Positions 1-7,695 of a stretch of 21,287 nucleotides of DNA are shown here, piece after piece. The stretch's first letter is position 1, and each line of letters starts with the position of its first letter. Source of the stretch: Zhenpiania hominis (GTDB taxonomy: Bacteria > Bacillota > Clostridia > Peptostreptococcales > Anaerovoracaceae); NCBI RefSeq assembly GCF_014333425.1, contig NZ_JACRYT010000031.1, positions 1 to 21,287 on the forward strand, read 5' to 3'. The translations under genes were made by a program, and so were the position numbers. The notes below the pieces were generated by a model. It was not told the origin of the DNA. It was given only the letters and a program-made list of their open reading frames with translations, and searched no databases.

Positions 1-23
1 GAAGAAGGTTGATAGAAAGGAAA

Positions 24-117
24 GTGTATCTTGTAGATGACTTGCTAAATGAGTCAATTACAATATACCAGTGTATCTTGTAGATGACTTGCTAAATGAG
101 TCAATTACAATATACCA
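24..117. repeat. Two perfect 47-bp tandem palindromic units
   Basis: Positions 24-70 and 71-117 are identical over 47 bases. Each unit is itself an imperfect palindrome: in the first copy GTAT (26-29), TTGTA (31-35) and TGACT (38-42) mirror AGTCA (52-56), TACAA (59-63) and ATAC (65-68) around a centre at base 47. The array stops 11 bases before the thymidine kinase start codon. If transcribed it would form two hairpins in the 5' leader. I see no good -35/-10 pair inside a unit: TACAAT (59-64) has no suitable partner upstream. It may be a dispersed extragenic palindrome or a protein-binding site; which one cannot be decided from one locus. Confidence 0.9.
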
Positions 118-128
118 GGGGAGAACTT

Positions 129-719
129 ATGGCACAGCTTTATTATAGATACAGTACAATGAATGCGGGAAAATCGGCGGAGATTATCCGGATTGCCCAC
201 AATTATGAAGAACGAAGCAAGCGGGTCCTAACGCTTATGCCCAGCGTTGACGATCGGTTCGGCTTGGGCGTGATCACTTCCAGAATTGGAATTCAGAGGG
301 AAGCGCTGGTGGTCAATGAAAATACGAACATTCTGGAGCTGTTTATGGCGGAGAATGCCAAGGGCGAGATTGCGTGTGTTCTGATTGATGAGTGCCAGTT
401 TTTAAAGAAACACCATGTGGAAGAGCTGGTAGAAATCGTAGACAGCTGTGACGTGCCGGTGTTGGCGTATGGGCTGAAGAATGACTTCCGCAACGAACTG
501 TTCGAAGGCTCTTATTATATGCTGATTTATGCGGATAAGATTGAGGAAATTAAGACGATTTGCTGGTGCGGACGAAAGGCGACTATGGTTGCCAGGGTCG
601 TGGATGGAAAACTGGTAAAAACCGGTGAACAGATTATGATTGGCGGAAATGAAATGTACGTTTCTCTATGCAGGAAGCATTATAACGACGGCAGGATCGG
701 TCCGAAGATAAAAAAATAG
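129..719 (+). CDS. tdk: Thymidine kinase, type II
   Basis: Phosphorylates thymidine to dTMP with ATP in the cytoplasmic pyrimidine salvage pathway. The 196-residue product has the P-loop STMNAGKS (9-16), Walker B and catalytic base I-D-E-C-Q (Glu88), the substrate-covering loop D-F-R-x-E-L-F (119-125), and a zinc site made of CWC (145-147) plus C181 and H184. Length and the Y-S-x-M-N-A-G-K-S P-loop resemble the E. coli form more than the Bacillus G-S-M-F-S-G-K-S form. I chose ATG 129 because AGGGGAG lies just upstream and MAQLYYRY matches family N-termini. An in-frame ATG at 96 would add 11 residues, but it falls inside the second palindromic repeat. The gene faces the radical SAM gene, with only 33 bp between the two stops and no evident terminator. 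Confidence 0.96.
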   Translation: MAQLYYRYSTMNAGKSAEIIRIAHNYEERSKRVLTLMPSVDDRFGLGVITSRIGIQREALVVNENTNILELFMAENAKGEIACVLIDECQFLKKHHVEELVEIVDSCDVPVLAYGLKNDFRNELFEGSYYMLIYADKIEEIKTICWCGRKATMVARVVDGKLVKTGEQIMIGGNEMYVSLCRKHYNDGRIGPKIKK

Positions 720-752
720 AAGCTGGGGCGGACTGTCGGTGGGGCGACTGGT

Positions 753-1691
753 CTAGAGTTTAGCGCCCTGCCAGGTTTTGCGCTGGCGCAGGGTATTGTG
801 GATGCTGTTCAAAATCGTTCGTTTTTTATAACTCCATTCCGGAGCGATGAGTGTCGGACGGGGAGCGTCGCCGGACAGACGATGGATCGTGATTTCAGGC
901 GGAATGATTTCCAGCGCGGAGATGACCAGATCCACATATTCTTCAATGGAGGAAAAAGAAGTATAGTCTGGATACAGGGTTTCCATCTGAGAACCGCGCA
1001 CCAAATTAAGCATGTGCAGCTTAATTCCGAAAATACGGCTTACTTCATGGACATTATTTTGCAAAGAGCCCGAATGAAGATCGCGGCATACATACTTTAC
1101 GGACTGGAGCATGTCTTCTCTGGTTTCGCCGGGAAGACCGAAAATAAGGTGGGTCACAACCCGGATTCCGCGGGAGGTTAGATCGGCGACAGCCTTATCA
1201 TATACAGACAGAGGATAACAGCGGTTGATAAGAGCCGCTGTTTTTTCATGCATAGATTGAAGACCGAGCTCCACCCAGAGAAAGGTCTTCTTGTTGAACT
1301 CTTCAAGAAGATCCAGAACGTCATCAGGAAGGCAGTCCGGTCTGGTGGCAATGGCAAGACCTAAAACGTCTGGGTGAGCAAGGGCTGCCGAATACTGGCG
1401 CCGCAGCTGGGAAACCGGCGCGTAGGTGTTAGTATGGCTTTGAAAATAGGCGAGATAACGCGCGTTTGGCCACTTCCTTGAAAGTAGTTGGATCTGAGAT
1501 GGGATATCGCTGGCTAAATCGCCGGACCCGGAAGCGGAACAAAAAATACAACCGCCGGTTCCCTTGCTGCCGTCGCGGTTGGGGCAGGTAAAACCTCCGT
1601 CAATGGATAGTTTGACAACCTTACAGCCCATGCGTTTTTTTAGATAAGAGCCTATGGAGTTAAAAGTGTAATTCGTTGAAATCTCAGACAT
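753..1691 (-). CDS. YhcC/YtqA-type radical SAM protein (TIGR01212)
   Basis: A 312-residue member of the radical SAM family typified by E. coli YhcC and B. subtilis YtqA (COG1242). Its precise substrate is not known to me. The cluster-binding cysteines have the spacing typical of this family rather than CxxxCxxC: C36, then C48-x2-C51 in the context C-P-N-R-D-G and G-G-C-I-F-C-S. Further SAM-barrel signatures include ATRPDCLPD, W-V-E-L-G-L-Q-S and HLIFGLPGET. Length is normal. An AAGGAG ribosome binding site lies just upstream of the start on the minus strand. The gene is divergent from queH, and the two share an AT-rich region of about 120 bp. Confidence 0.93.
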   Translation of the reverse strand: MSEISTNYTFNSIGSYLKKRMGCKVVKLSIDGGFTCPNRDGSKGTGGCIFCSASGSGDLASDIPSQIQLLSRKWPNARYLAYFQSHTNTYAPVSQLRRQYSAALAHPDVLGLAIATRPDCLPDDVLDLLEEFNKKTFLWVELGLQSMHEKTAALINRCYPLSVYDKAVADLTSRGIRVVTHLIFGLPGETREDMLQSVKYVCRDLHSGSLQNNVHEVSRIFGIKLHMLNLVRGSQMETLYPDYTSFSSIEEYVDLVISALEIIPPEITIHRLSGDAPRPTLIAPEWSYKKRTILNSIHNTLRQRKTWQGAKL

Positions 1692-1741
1692 TGTTTTCTC
1701 CTTGCTGTGTTAGAAAAAAGACAACTTTTTTAATGTGAATA

Positions 1742-1770
1742 TTTGCACACATGTATTTATATGATATAAT
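1742..1770 (+). promoter_or_regulatory. Promoter of queH and probably the long downstream cluster
   Basis: A consensus TATAAT (1765-1770) is preceded by TG at 1762-1763, making an extended -10. A weak -35, TTTGCA (1742-1747), sits 17 bp upstream. The surroundings are very AT-rich. It lies about 40 bp before the queH start. No terminator is visible until 17142, so it could drive everything to gtrA, although extra internal promoters are likely. Confidence 0.72.
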
Positions 1771-1788
1771 AAATTGTTAAAAATGCAA
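1761..1788 (-). promoter_or_regulatory. Weak candidate promoter for the radical SAM gene
   Basis: Read on the minus strand, TTGCAT (1788-1783) and TATCAT (1766-1761) are 16 bp apart. Its -10 would overlap the -10 of the divergent queH promoter, so the two could compete for polymerase. Other AT-rich hexamers nearby are possible, so this is only a candidate. Confidence 0.35.
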
Positions 1789-1812
1789 ATGAAATTTCAA
1801 TAGAAAAAAGGG

Positions 1813-2481
1813 ATGAGCTTTATGACAGGAGAGAAAAGGACGAGGCCTCTGGACAGCGGAGGAGAGATGGGCGGCCGGAAGCACGGCGACTTTTTGGAAC
1901 TGAAAGGCTTTTCCGAAAAAATAGAAAAACCATCTCTGCTGCTTCATAGTTGCTGTGGCCCCTGCAGTACAGCAGTAATTGAAAGACTTGCCGGTGACTA
2001 TCAGATCACCATATTTTTTTATAACCCGTGTATAACGGAGCCGGAGGAATACCGCAAACGAAAGGAAACGCAGATTGCGTTTATAAAGCGATATAACGAA
2101 AGCCTTCCGCCGAAAGAACATATCCGTTTTAAAGAAGGGCCCTATGATACGAAAAAATTTTATCAGCTTGCGAAAGGGCTGGAAGCCGAGCCGGAGGGAG
2201 GAAAACGATGCCTGCAGTGCTTCTGGCAGAGGCTTGAAAAAACAGCAGAGACCTGCGCTCTGGCGGGCTGCGACTATTTTGGAACGACACTAACGGTGAG
2301 CCCGCACAAAAATTATGAAATTATCAGTCGAATCGGCAGAAAACTGGCAGTGAGATACAGCGTAAGCTTTGTGGATCAGGATTTTAAAAAGAAAGACGGA
2401 TTCAAAAGGAGCATTGAACTTTCAAAAGCATATGGACTTTACAGACAGAACTACTGCGGTTGTCAGTATTCAAAACGATAA
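1813..2481 (+). CDS. queH: Epoxyqueuosine reductase QueH
   Basis: Catalyses the last step of queuosine synthesis, reducing epoxyqueuosine to queuosine in the anticodon of GUN tRNAs. QueH (formerly DUF208) is the unrelated alternative to cobalamin-dependent QueG. The 222-residue product has the family's adjacent cysteine pair in [10 protein letters not shown] (C47, C48), then F-Y-N-P-C, the pair C133-x2-C136, the [11 protein letters not shown] segment, and C215-x-C217 near the C-terminus. These are the expected iron-sulfur and metal ligands. The start is uncertain: ATG 1813 follows AAAAGGG directly, while ATG 1822 has GGGATGAG about 5 to 11 bases upstream and would shorten the protein by three residues. 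It is followed by asnA after 19 bp. Confidence 0.95.
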   Translation: MSFMTGEKRTRPLDSGGEMGGRKHGDFLELKGFSEKIEKPSLLLHSCCGPCSTAVIERLAGDYQITIFFYNPCITEPEEYRKRKETQIAFIKRYNESLPPKEHIRFKEGPYDTKKFYQLAKGLEAEPEGGKRCLQCFWQRLEKTAETCALAGCDYFGTTLTVSPHKNYEIISRIGRKLAVRYSVSFVDQDFKKKDGFKRSIELSKAYGLYRQNYCGCQYSKR

Positions 2482-2500
2482 AAGAAAAAGGAGAGAGCAG

Positions 2501-3511
2501 ATGGCAAAAGTAATTATTCCAGAACACTATACCCCGGTCATTGATTTTATGGAAAGCCAGCGGGCGATTAAAAAAATTAAGGACTTTTTCCAGCAGGAAC
2601 TGGCTTACGGTCTCAGCCTGCGCAGAGTTTCCGCGCCGCTGTTTGTAGCGCCGGAAACAGGACTGAACGACAATCTTAACGGTGTGGAACGTACGGTAGA
2701 ATTTACGGTAAAGGATATGAATGAGCGGAAAGTAGAGATCGTTCAGTCTTTGGCAAAATGGAAGCGGATGGCACTGGGTAAATACGGAATACAGCCCGGA
2801 CATGGAATTTATACGGACATGAACGCGATCCGCAGGGACGAGGAATTGGATAATCTGCACTCCGTTTATGTAGACCAGTGGGACTGGGAAAAAGTCATCC
2901 GCAAAGAACAGAGAAACGAAGAATTTCTGAAGGAAACGGTGACAACTTTGTATAACGCGCTGAAAAACTTGGGAGACTATGTAAATCGGCTTTATCCGGA
3001 ACTTCGGACAAAGCTGCCCAATGAAATCTTTTTTATCACGACACAGGAGCTTGAGGATCGGTATCCGGACAAAACTCCGAAAGAGCGTGAAGACGCGATT
3101 ACAGAGGAGAAGAGGGCAGTATTCATTATGAAGATCGGGGGAAAGCTGAAATCAGGGAAACCTCATGATGGAAGAGCGCCGGATTATGATGATTGGGAAC
3201 TGAATGGGGATATTATTTTATGGAATGAAATTCTGAACCAATCATTTGAAATTTCTTCTATGGGAATTCGTGTTGATGAGACGGCCATGGAGCGGCAGCT
3301 GAAGGAGGCCCACGCGGAAGAACGGCGCGATTTGGAGTTTCATAAGATGATTCTCAATAAAGAGCTGCCTTACACCATCGGCGGAGGAATCGGGCAGAGC
3401 CGTCTATGCATGTATTTCCTGAGAAAAGCGCATATCGGCGAAGTCCAGGTATCCGTATGGCCGGAGGATATGGTTGCCGAATGCAGCGAAAATAATATCT
3501 TCCTGCTGTAA
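2501..3511 (+). CDS. asnA: Aspartate-ammonia ligase (asparagine synthetase A)
   Basis: Makes asparagine from aspartate, ammonia and ATP, releasing AMP and pyrophosphate; it belongs to the class II aminoacyl-tRNA synthetase fold. The 336-residue protein is close to E. coli AsnA (330) and matches it along its length: [59 protein letters not shown] and [12 protein letters not shown] 2501 is preceded by AAAAAGGAGAG, and [10 protein letters not shown] fits the family. An open frame extends back to 2369, but that part lies inside queH and is not supported. The gene sits 19 bp after queH and 9 bp before priA. Confidence 0.97.
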   Translation: MAKVIIPEHYTPVIDFMESQRAIKKIKDFFQQELAYGLSLRRVSAPLFVAPETGLNDNLNGVERTVEFTVKDMNERKVEIVQSLAKWKRMALGKYGIQPGHGIYTDMNAIRRDEELDNLHSVYVDQWDWEKVIRKEQRNEEFLKETVTTLYNALKNLGDYVNRLYPELRTKLPNEIFFITTQELEDRYPDKTPKEREDAITEEKRAVFIMKIGGKLKSGKPHDGRAPDYDDWELNGDIILWNEILNQSFEISSMGIRVDETAMERQLKEAHAEERRDLEFHKMILNKELPYTIGGGIGQSRLCMYFLRKAHIGEVQVSVWPEDMVAECSENNIFLL

Positions 3512-3520
3512 GGATGGCAG

Positions 3521-5533
3521 ATGAAATATATAGATGTAGTTATTGATAATAAAAGCGAGCATACAGATATGCTGTACACCTACGGATGCAGTGAGGATGA
3601 GATCCAAGTGGGACAGAAGGTTTGCGTTCCTTTTGGGAAAGGAAACCGGATTCGGGAGGCCTATGTTTTCCGGGTTGTGGATGAACCGGAAAGGGAATAC
3701 CCGAATCTCAAATTCGCGGAATCTTTGGATCCGGACATCTGCCTTACAGAAGAGATGATTCGTACCTGTATCTGGATGAAACGCAGATATCTGTGCAAAT
3801 ACATCGACGCGGTTAAATGCTTTGTCCCCGCTGGAAGTAAATCCAAGAGAGGGAAGAAGAGAAATCCCTATAAAGACGCGGAGGGAGAACAAAAGCCGGA
3901 ACCGGAGCTGACAGCAGAACAGGAGGCTGTTCTGCGCCCGATTCGGCAGGCAATTCAAAAGGGCAGCCACAGGAGATTCCTGGTGTATGGAGTTACGGGA
4001 AGCGGCAAAACGGAAGTGTATATGCGGGCGGCACAGCAGTGCGTTCTATCGGGAAAACAAGCGATCATGCTGGTGCCGGAGATTTCTCTCACCACGCAGG
4101 TAATTGAACGGTTTATCGGCAGGTTTGGCGCGGAAAAGATCGCGGTCCTCCACAGCCGGCTTTCTCTGGGAGAAAGACATGACGAGTGGATGCGGATTAA
4201 AAATGGAGAGGTGAAGATCGTAATTGGCGCCAGATCGGCTGTTTTCGCCCCCCTGAAGAAAATCGGCCTGATTATTCTGGACGAAGAACATGAGGCTACA
4301 TATAAGTCGGATATGACGCCCAAATACGATACTGTGGAAGTGGCGCTCAAACGGCTGCAGTCCCACAAAGGCGTCCTTATTTGCGGAAGCGCGACGCCAG
4401 CGGTTTCTACTTATTACCGCTCAGAACACGGAATTTTTGAACGGCTGGAGCTGACAAAGCGTTATAATCAGACGGAGCTGCCGGAGGTCGCGATTGTGGA
4501 TATGCGCAGTGAGCTGAAGGCAGGGAATAAAACCATGATCAGCCGAGCCCTTTATCGGCAAATGACGGAGGCCTTTGAGAAAAAAAAGCAGGTGATTCTC
4601 TTTCTTAACAGGAGGGGCTACTCCACCTTTATTTCATGCAGGGAGTGCGGAATGGCGCTTCGGTGTCCGGACTGCGGCATTTCTCTGACCTATCATAAAG
4701 AGGAAAACCGGGCGGTGTGTCATTACTGCGGTCATAATGAACCGCTGCCTTCTGTCTGCCCTCAATGCGGAAGTGCTTATATCCGCCACTTTGGCGCGGG
4801 AACGGAGAAAGTGGAAGAGGCGGTTATGGAGATGTTTCCCCAGGCGCGGGCAGAACGGCTGGATTTGGATGTCACGAAGAGAAAAGGAAGCATTGACCGG
4901 ATTTTAAACCGATTTAAGAAGGGAACCATCGATATTCTGATTGGAACGCAGCTGGTGGCGAAAGGACTGGACTTTCGAAATGTAGCATTAGTAGGTATCA
5001 TTTCGGCTGATGTAACGCTGAATATTCCTGATTTTCGGTCTCCGGAGCGAACGTTTCAGCTGATTACACAGGCGGCGGGTCGAGCCGGGCGAGGCGAGGA
5101 AAAGGGGCGTGTTATTATTCAATCCTATACGCCGGAAAATTACGCGGTGCGGCTGGCTGCCGAACAGGACTACAAAGAATTTTACGAAGCGGAAATAAAG
5201 CTTCGTTCCTATATGGGCTACCCGCCTTACAGCGATTTAATACAGATGGTCTTTTCTTCCAAAGAAGAGGCTCAGGCAAAAGGCGCGGCGGAAGGCTGGT
5301 TTGAGAAAATACAGCAAGCGCTCCCGGAGGCGCAGCGGGAATATCTGTTCCGGCCTCAGGCGGCGCCTATGAAGAAAATTAAGGAAATTTACCGATACAG
5401 TATGATGCTGAAATGTCCTCATGGTATGAGGCAGGCGTACACAGCGGTTTTAGAGAGAATAAAAGAAGCGGAGAAAGCGCGGAAAAAAAACTATACGGTA
5501 ACGATTGACATCAATCCGTACAGTTTTATATAA
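3521..5533 (+). CDS. priA: Primosomal helicase PriA, apparently lacking the winged-helix domain
   Basis: Superfamily 2 3'-5' helicase that recognises stalled forks and reloads the replisome. The 3'-end-binding domain spans about residues 1-104. Walker A GVTGSGKT is at 157-164, DEEH at 254-257, motif III G-S-A-T-P near 289-293, and Q-A-A-G-R-A-G-R-G at 517-525. Eight zinc-binding cysteines (373, 376, 382, 385, 400, 403, 413, 416) form the cysteine-rich region, and the end T-V-T-I-D-I-N-P matches the family. At 670 residues it is shorter than E. coli (732) or B. subtilis (about 805). The gap is local: only about 26 basic and acidic residues (105-130) lie between the fork-binding domain and helicase lobe 1, where a winged-helix domain of about 70 residues is normal. 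AAGGATGG precedes the start. Confidence 0.96.
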   Translation: MKYIDVVIDNKSEHTDMLYTYGCSEDEIQVGQKVCVPFGKGNRIREAYVFRVVDEPEREYPNLKFAESLDPDICLTEEMIRTCIWMKRRYLCKYIDAVKCFVPAGSKSKRGKKRNPYKDAEGEQKPEPELTAEQEAVLRPIRQAIQKGSHRRFLVYGVTGSGKTEVYMRAAQQCVLSGKQAIMLVPEISLTTQVIERFIGRFGAEKIAVLHSRLSLGERHDEWMRIKNGEVKIVIGARSAVFAPLKKIGLIILDEEHEATYKSDMTPKYDTVEVALKRLQSHKGVLICGSATPAVSTYYRSEHGIFERLELTKRYNQTELPEVAIVDMRSELKAGNKTMISRALYRQMTEAFEKKKQVILFLNRRGYSTFISCRECGMALRCPDCGISLTYHKEENRAVCHYCGHNEPLPSVCPQCGSAYIRHFGAGTEKVEEAVMEMFPQARAERLDLDVTKRKGSIDRILNRFKKGTIDILIGTQLVAKGLDFRNVALVGIISADVTLNIPDFRSPERTFQLITQAAGRAGRGEEKGRVIIQSYTPENYAVRLAAEQDYKEFYEAEIKLRSYMGYPPYSDLIQMVFSSKEEAQAKGAAEGWFEKIQQALPEAQREYLFRPQAAPMKKIKEIYRYSMMLKCPHGMRQAYTAVLERIKEAEKARKKNYTVTIDINPYSFI

Positions 5534-5545
5534 ATGGAGGGTAAC

Positions 5546-6019
5546 ATGGCATTAAGAAATATTGTAGTTGAAGGCGATCCAATTTTGAGAAAACGTTGTA
5601 GAGAAGTGGAAAAAGTAGATGACCGGATCCGGATGATTCTGGACGACATGGTGGAAACGATGCGGGAGGCCCGAGGCGTAGGACTTGCGGCGCCGCAGAT
5701 TGGAATGATGCGAAGAATGTTCGTGGCAGAGCCAGAAGAAGGGGAGGTCTATTATCTGGTAAACCCTGAAATCCTGGAGATGGAAGGGACGCAGACCGGA
5801 GAGGAAGGCTGTCTCAGTGTTCCGGGATACCAAGGTACGGTAGAGCGCCCCCAGAGAGTAAAAATAAGGGGACTGGACAGGAATGGAGAAATGAAAGTAT
5901 ACGATATGGAAGACTTTCGGGCAGTAGTAATGTGCCATGAATTTGACCATCTGGAAGGAATTTTGTTCACGGACAAAGCGGAAAGGGTCTATGAGGTGAC
6001 CGAGGAAAACGAGGGATAA
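5546..6019 (+). CDS. def: Peptide deformylase
   Basis: Removes the formyl group from nascent polypeptides; a metal-dependent cytoplasmic enzyme acting at the ribosome exit. The 157-residue protein has all three family motifs: G-V-G-L-A-A-P-Q (44-51), E-G-C-L-S (87-91, with the metal ligand C89) and H-E-F-D-H-L-E-G (131-138, with catalytic E132). Length fits the short type I enzymes. I chose ATG 5546, which has GGAGGG 5 bases upstream. An in-frame ATG at 5534, right after the priA stop, overlaps that ribosome binding site. The gene lies 12 bp after priA and 3 bp before fmt, the classical def-fmt pair. Confidence 0.97.
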   Translation: MALRNIVVEGDPILRKRCREVEKVDDRIRMILDDMVETMREARGVGLAAPQIGMMRRMFVAEPEEGEVYYLVNPEILEMEGTQTGEEGCLSVPGYQGTVERPQRVKIRGLDRNGEMKVYDMEDFRAVVMCHEFDHLEGILFTDKAERVYEVTEENEG

Positions 6020-6022
6020 GAG

Positions 6023-6952
6023 ATGAAGATTGTTTATATGGGAACTCCGGATTTCGCGGTTCCGGCGCTTTCGGCCCTTGTGGAGGCGGGGCATGAAATC
6101 AGCGGCGTGGTAACGCAGCCGGATTCGGTAAGAGATCGGGGGAAAAAAGTAAAAATGACGCCGGTGAAGGAAAAGGCGTTAGAGCTGGGATTGAAAGTCC
6201 TGCAGCCGGAAAAAATAAAAAAAGACGCTGCTTTTTTTGAACAGCTGAAAGCCTGCCATCCGGACTTAATTGTAGTAGCGGCTTACGGGCAGATCCTGCC
6301 AAAGGAAATTCTGGAACTTCCAAAGCTGGGATGCGTAAATATTCATGGTTCGCTGCTTCCCCGCTTTCGCGGCGCCGCGCCGATCCAGAGAGCCATTCTT
6401 GCGGGTGATGAAGAAACAGGAATTACCTTGATGTTTATGGAAGAAGGATTGGATACGGGAGCGATGATCGCGAAAAGGGCGACATCCATTGGAAAAAAGA
6501 ACGCGCAGCAGCTTCACGATGAGCTGGCGCGGATGGGAGCGGAGCTTCTTCTGGAAACCCTTCCCAAACTGCAGGCCGGTCAGATTGAAGCGGTTCCTCA
6601 GGACGATTCGAAAGCGACTTACGCGCCGATGATTTCTAAGAAAGATGGAGAGATTGATTTTCAGCAAACTCCTCAGGAGATTGAACGGCAGGTAAGGGCG
6701 TTTGATCCATGGCCGGGGGCGTATACGAATTATAAGGGAAAACTTTTTAAAATTTGGAAAGCATCTGTGTCTCAACAACCGAATTCGGCAGCGCCGGGGA
6801 CCATCACGGCGGTTTCCAAAGAAGGAATTGAAATTTCCGCTGGAGGAGGAACTTTCATTGCGGAGGTCATTCAGGTGCCGGGGAAAAAACGGATGACGGC
6901 TTCCGAGTATTTAAAGGGTAACAGCATTGAAAAGAACAGCGTTTTAGGATAA
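6023..6952 (+). CDS. fmt: Methionyl-tRNA formyltransferase
   Basis: Formylates initiator Met-tRNA using 10-formyltetrahydrofolate, supplying the substrate later trimmed by the upstream deformylase. The 309-residue product begins M-K-I-V-Y-M-G-T-P-D-F-A-V-P, as usual for the family. It carries the catalytic set N106, H108 and D144 in V-N-I-H-G-S-L-L-P-R-F-R-G-A-A-P and E-G-L-D-T-G-A-M. The C-terminal part (about 205-309) matches the tRNA-binding domain, with F-D-P-W-P-G-A-Y. GAGGGATAAGAG, overlapping the def stop, serves as ribosome binding site, suggesting translational coupling. Confidence 0.97.
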   Translation: MKIVYMGTPDFAVPALSALVEAGHEISGVVTQPDSVRDRGKKVKMTPVKEKALELGLKVLQPEKIKKDAAFFEQLKACHPDLIVVAAYGQILPKEILELPKLGCVNIHGSLLPRFRGAAPIQRAILAGDEETGITLMFMEEGLDTGAMIAKRATSIGKKNAQQLHDELARMGAELLLETLPKLQAGQIEAVPQDDSKATYAPMISKKDGEIDFQQTPQEIERQVRAFDPWPGAYTNYKGKLFKIWKASVSQQPNSAAPGTITAVSKEGIEISAGGGTFIAEVIQVPGKKRMTASEYLKGNSIEKNSVLG

Positions 6953-6985
6953 AATAGAGAGCATGAAAAAGGAGGGGTATGGAAG

Positions 6986-7693
6986 ATGCCGATATTTGGG
7001 ATGTTTGATCCGACTGTGATTCTGCTGATTCCGGCGATTTTGCTGACACTGTACGCTCAGGGAAAAGTAACGCGGGCGTACCGAGCATTTTCCGGCGTGG
7101 CAAATAGGAGAGGAATAACAGGAGCGCAGGCAGCCAGACGAATTTTGGACGCCAATGGGCTTTCCAATGTGAGGATTGAAATGACAGGGGGGACCCTTAC
7201 GGATCACTATGATCCGAAAGGGCGTGTGATGCGCCTTTCCCCACAGGTTTATAATGACTCCAGCATTGCCTCCGTGAGTATCGCGGCTCATGAGTCGGGA
7301 CATGCGATTCAGCATGGGACAGGCTATGGATTGCTTTCCTTTCGAAACGCGATTGTTCCTCTGGTAAATGTTGTGTCGACACTTTCCTGGCCGCTGCTTC
7401 TGGCAGGAATTGTAATCGCAGGTACAGGGCGGATTACTACGGGGAATTTGATTTTTGATATAGGGATTCTTTTTTTCGCGGGAGTTGTGGTATTTCATCT
7501 GGTGACTCTGCCTGTAGAACTCAATGCCAGCAACAGGGCCATTGCTCAGCTGCAGCAGCTGGGAATTGTGGGTGCGGATGAAACAAAAGGCGCGAAAAAA
7601 GTCCTTTCTGCAGCGGCCATGACCTATGTGGCAGCGCTTGCAACAGCCGTTTTAAATTTAGTTCGATTACTACTGATTAGGGGGCGTGATTGA
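6986..7693 (+). CDS. Membrane zinc metallopeptidase, YugP family
   Basis: A 235-residue membrane-bound neutral zinc metallopeptidase of the YugP/COG2738 family; physiological substrates are unknown to me. A hydrophobic segment at 8-24 is followed by a soluble part and the zinc motif H-E-S-G-H (102-106) in A-A-H-E-S-G-H-A-I-Q-H. Two or three further hydrophobic stretches follow (about 121-147, 155-176, 205-230). E178 in L-P-V-E-L-N-A-S-N-R-A is the likely third zinc ligand. AGGAGGGG lies upstream of ATG 6986. Members of this family often sit between fmt and rsmB in Clostridia, as here. The stop codon is 2 bp from the rsmB ATG. Confidence 0.93.
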   Translation: MPIFGMFDPTVILLIPAILLTLYAQGKVTRAYRAFSGVANRRGITGAQAARRILDANGLSNVRIEMTGGTLTDHYDPKGRVMRLSPQVYNDSSIASVSIAAHESGHAIQHGTGYGLLSFRNAIVPLVNVVSTLSWPLLLAGIVIAGTGRITTGNLIFDIGILFFAGVVVFHLVTLPVELNASNRAIAQLQQLGIVGADETKGAKKVLSAAAMTYVAALATAVLNLVRLLLIRGRD

Positions 7694-7695
7694 TT

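Noticed and set aside
96..128. Longer thymidine kinase start at ATG 96
   Set aside because: This ATG lies inside the second palindromic repeat, has no ribosome binding site, and the 11 extra residues do not resemble family N-termini.
720..752. Bidirectional terminator between tdk and the radical SAM gene
   Set aside because: The 33-bp gap has no convincing stem and no T-run on either strand.
798..1181. Plus-strand open frame of 127 codons
   Set aside because: It lies fully within the radical SAM gene on the other strand, has no family signature, and is an antisense shadow.
2369..2500. 44-residue N-terminal extension of AsnA
   Set aside because: It overlaps the well-supported 3' end of queH in another frame, while ATG 2501 has a good ribosome binding site and matches AsnA.
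3404..3970. Minus-strand open frame of 188 codons over the asnA-priA junction
   Set aside because: It is antisense to two clearly conserved genes and shows no recognisable motif or ribosome binding site.
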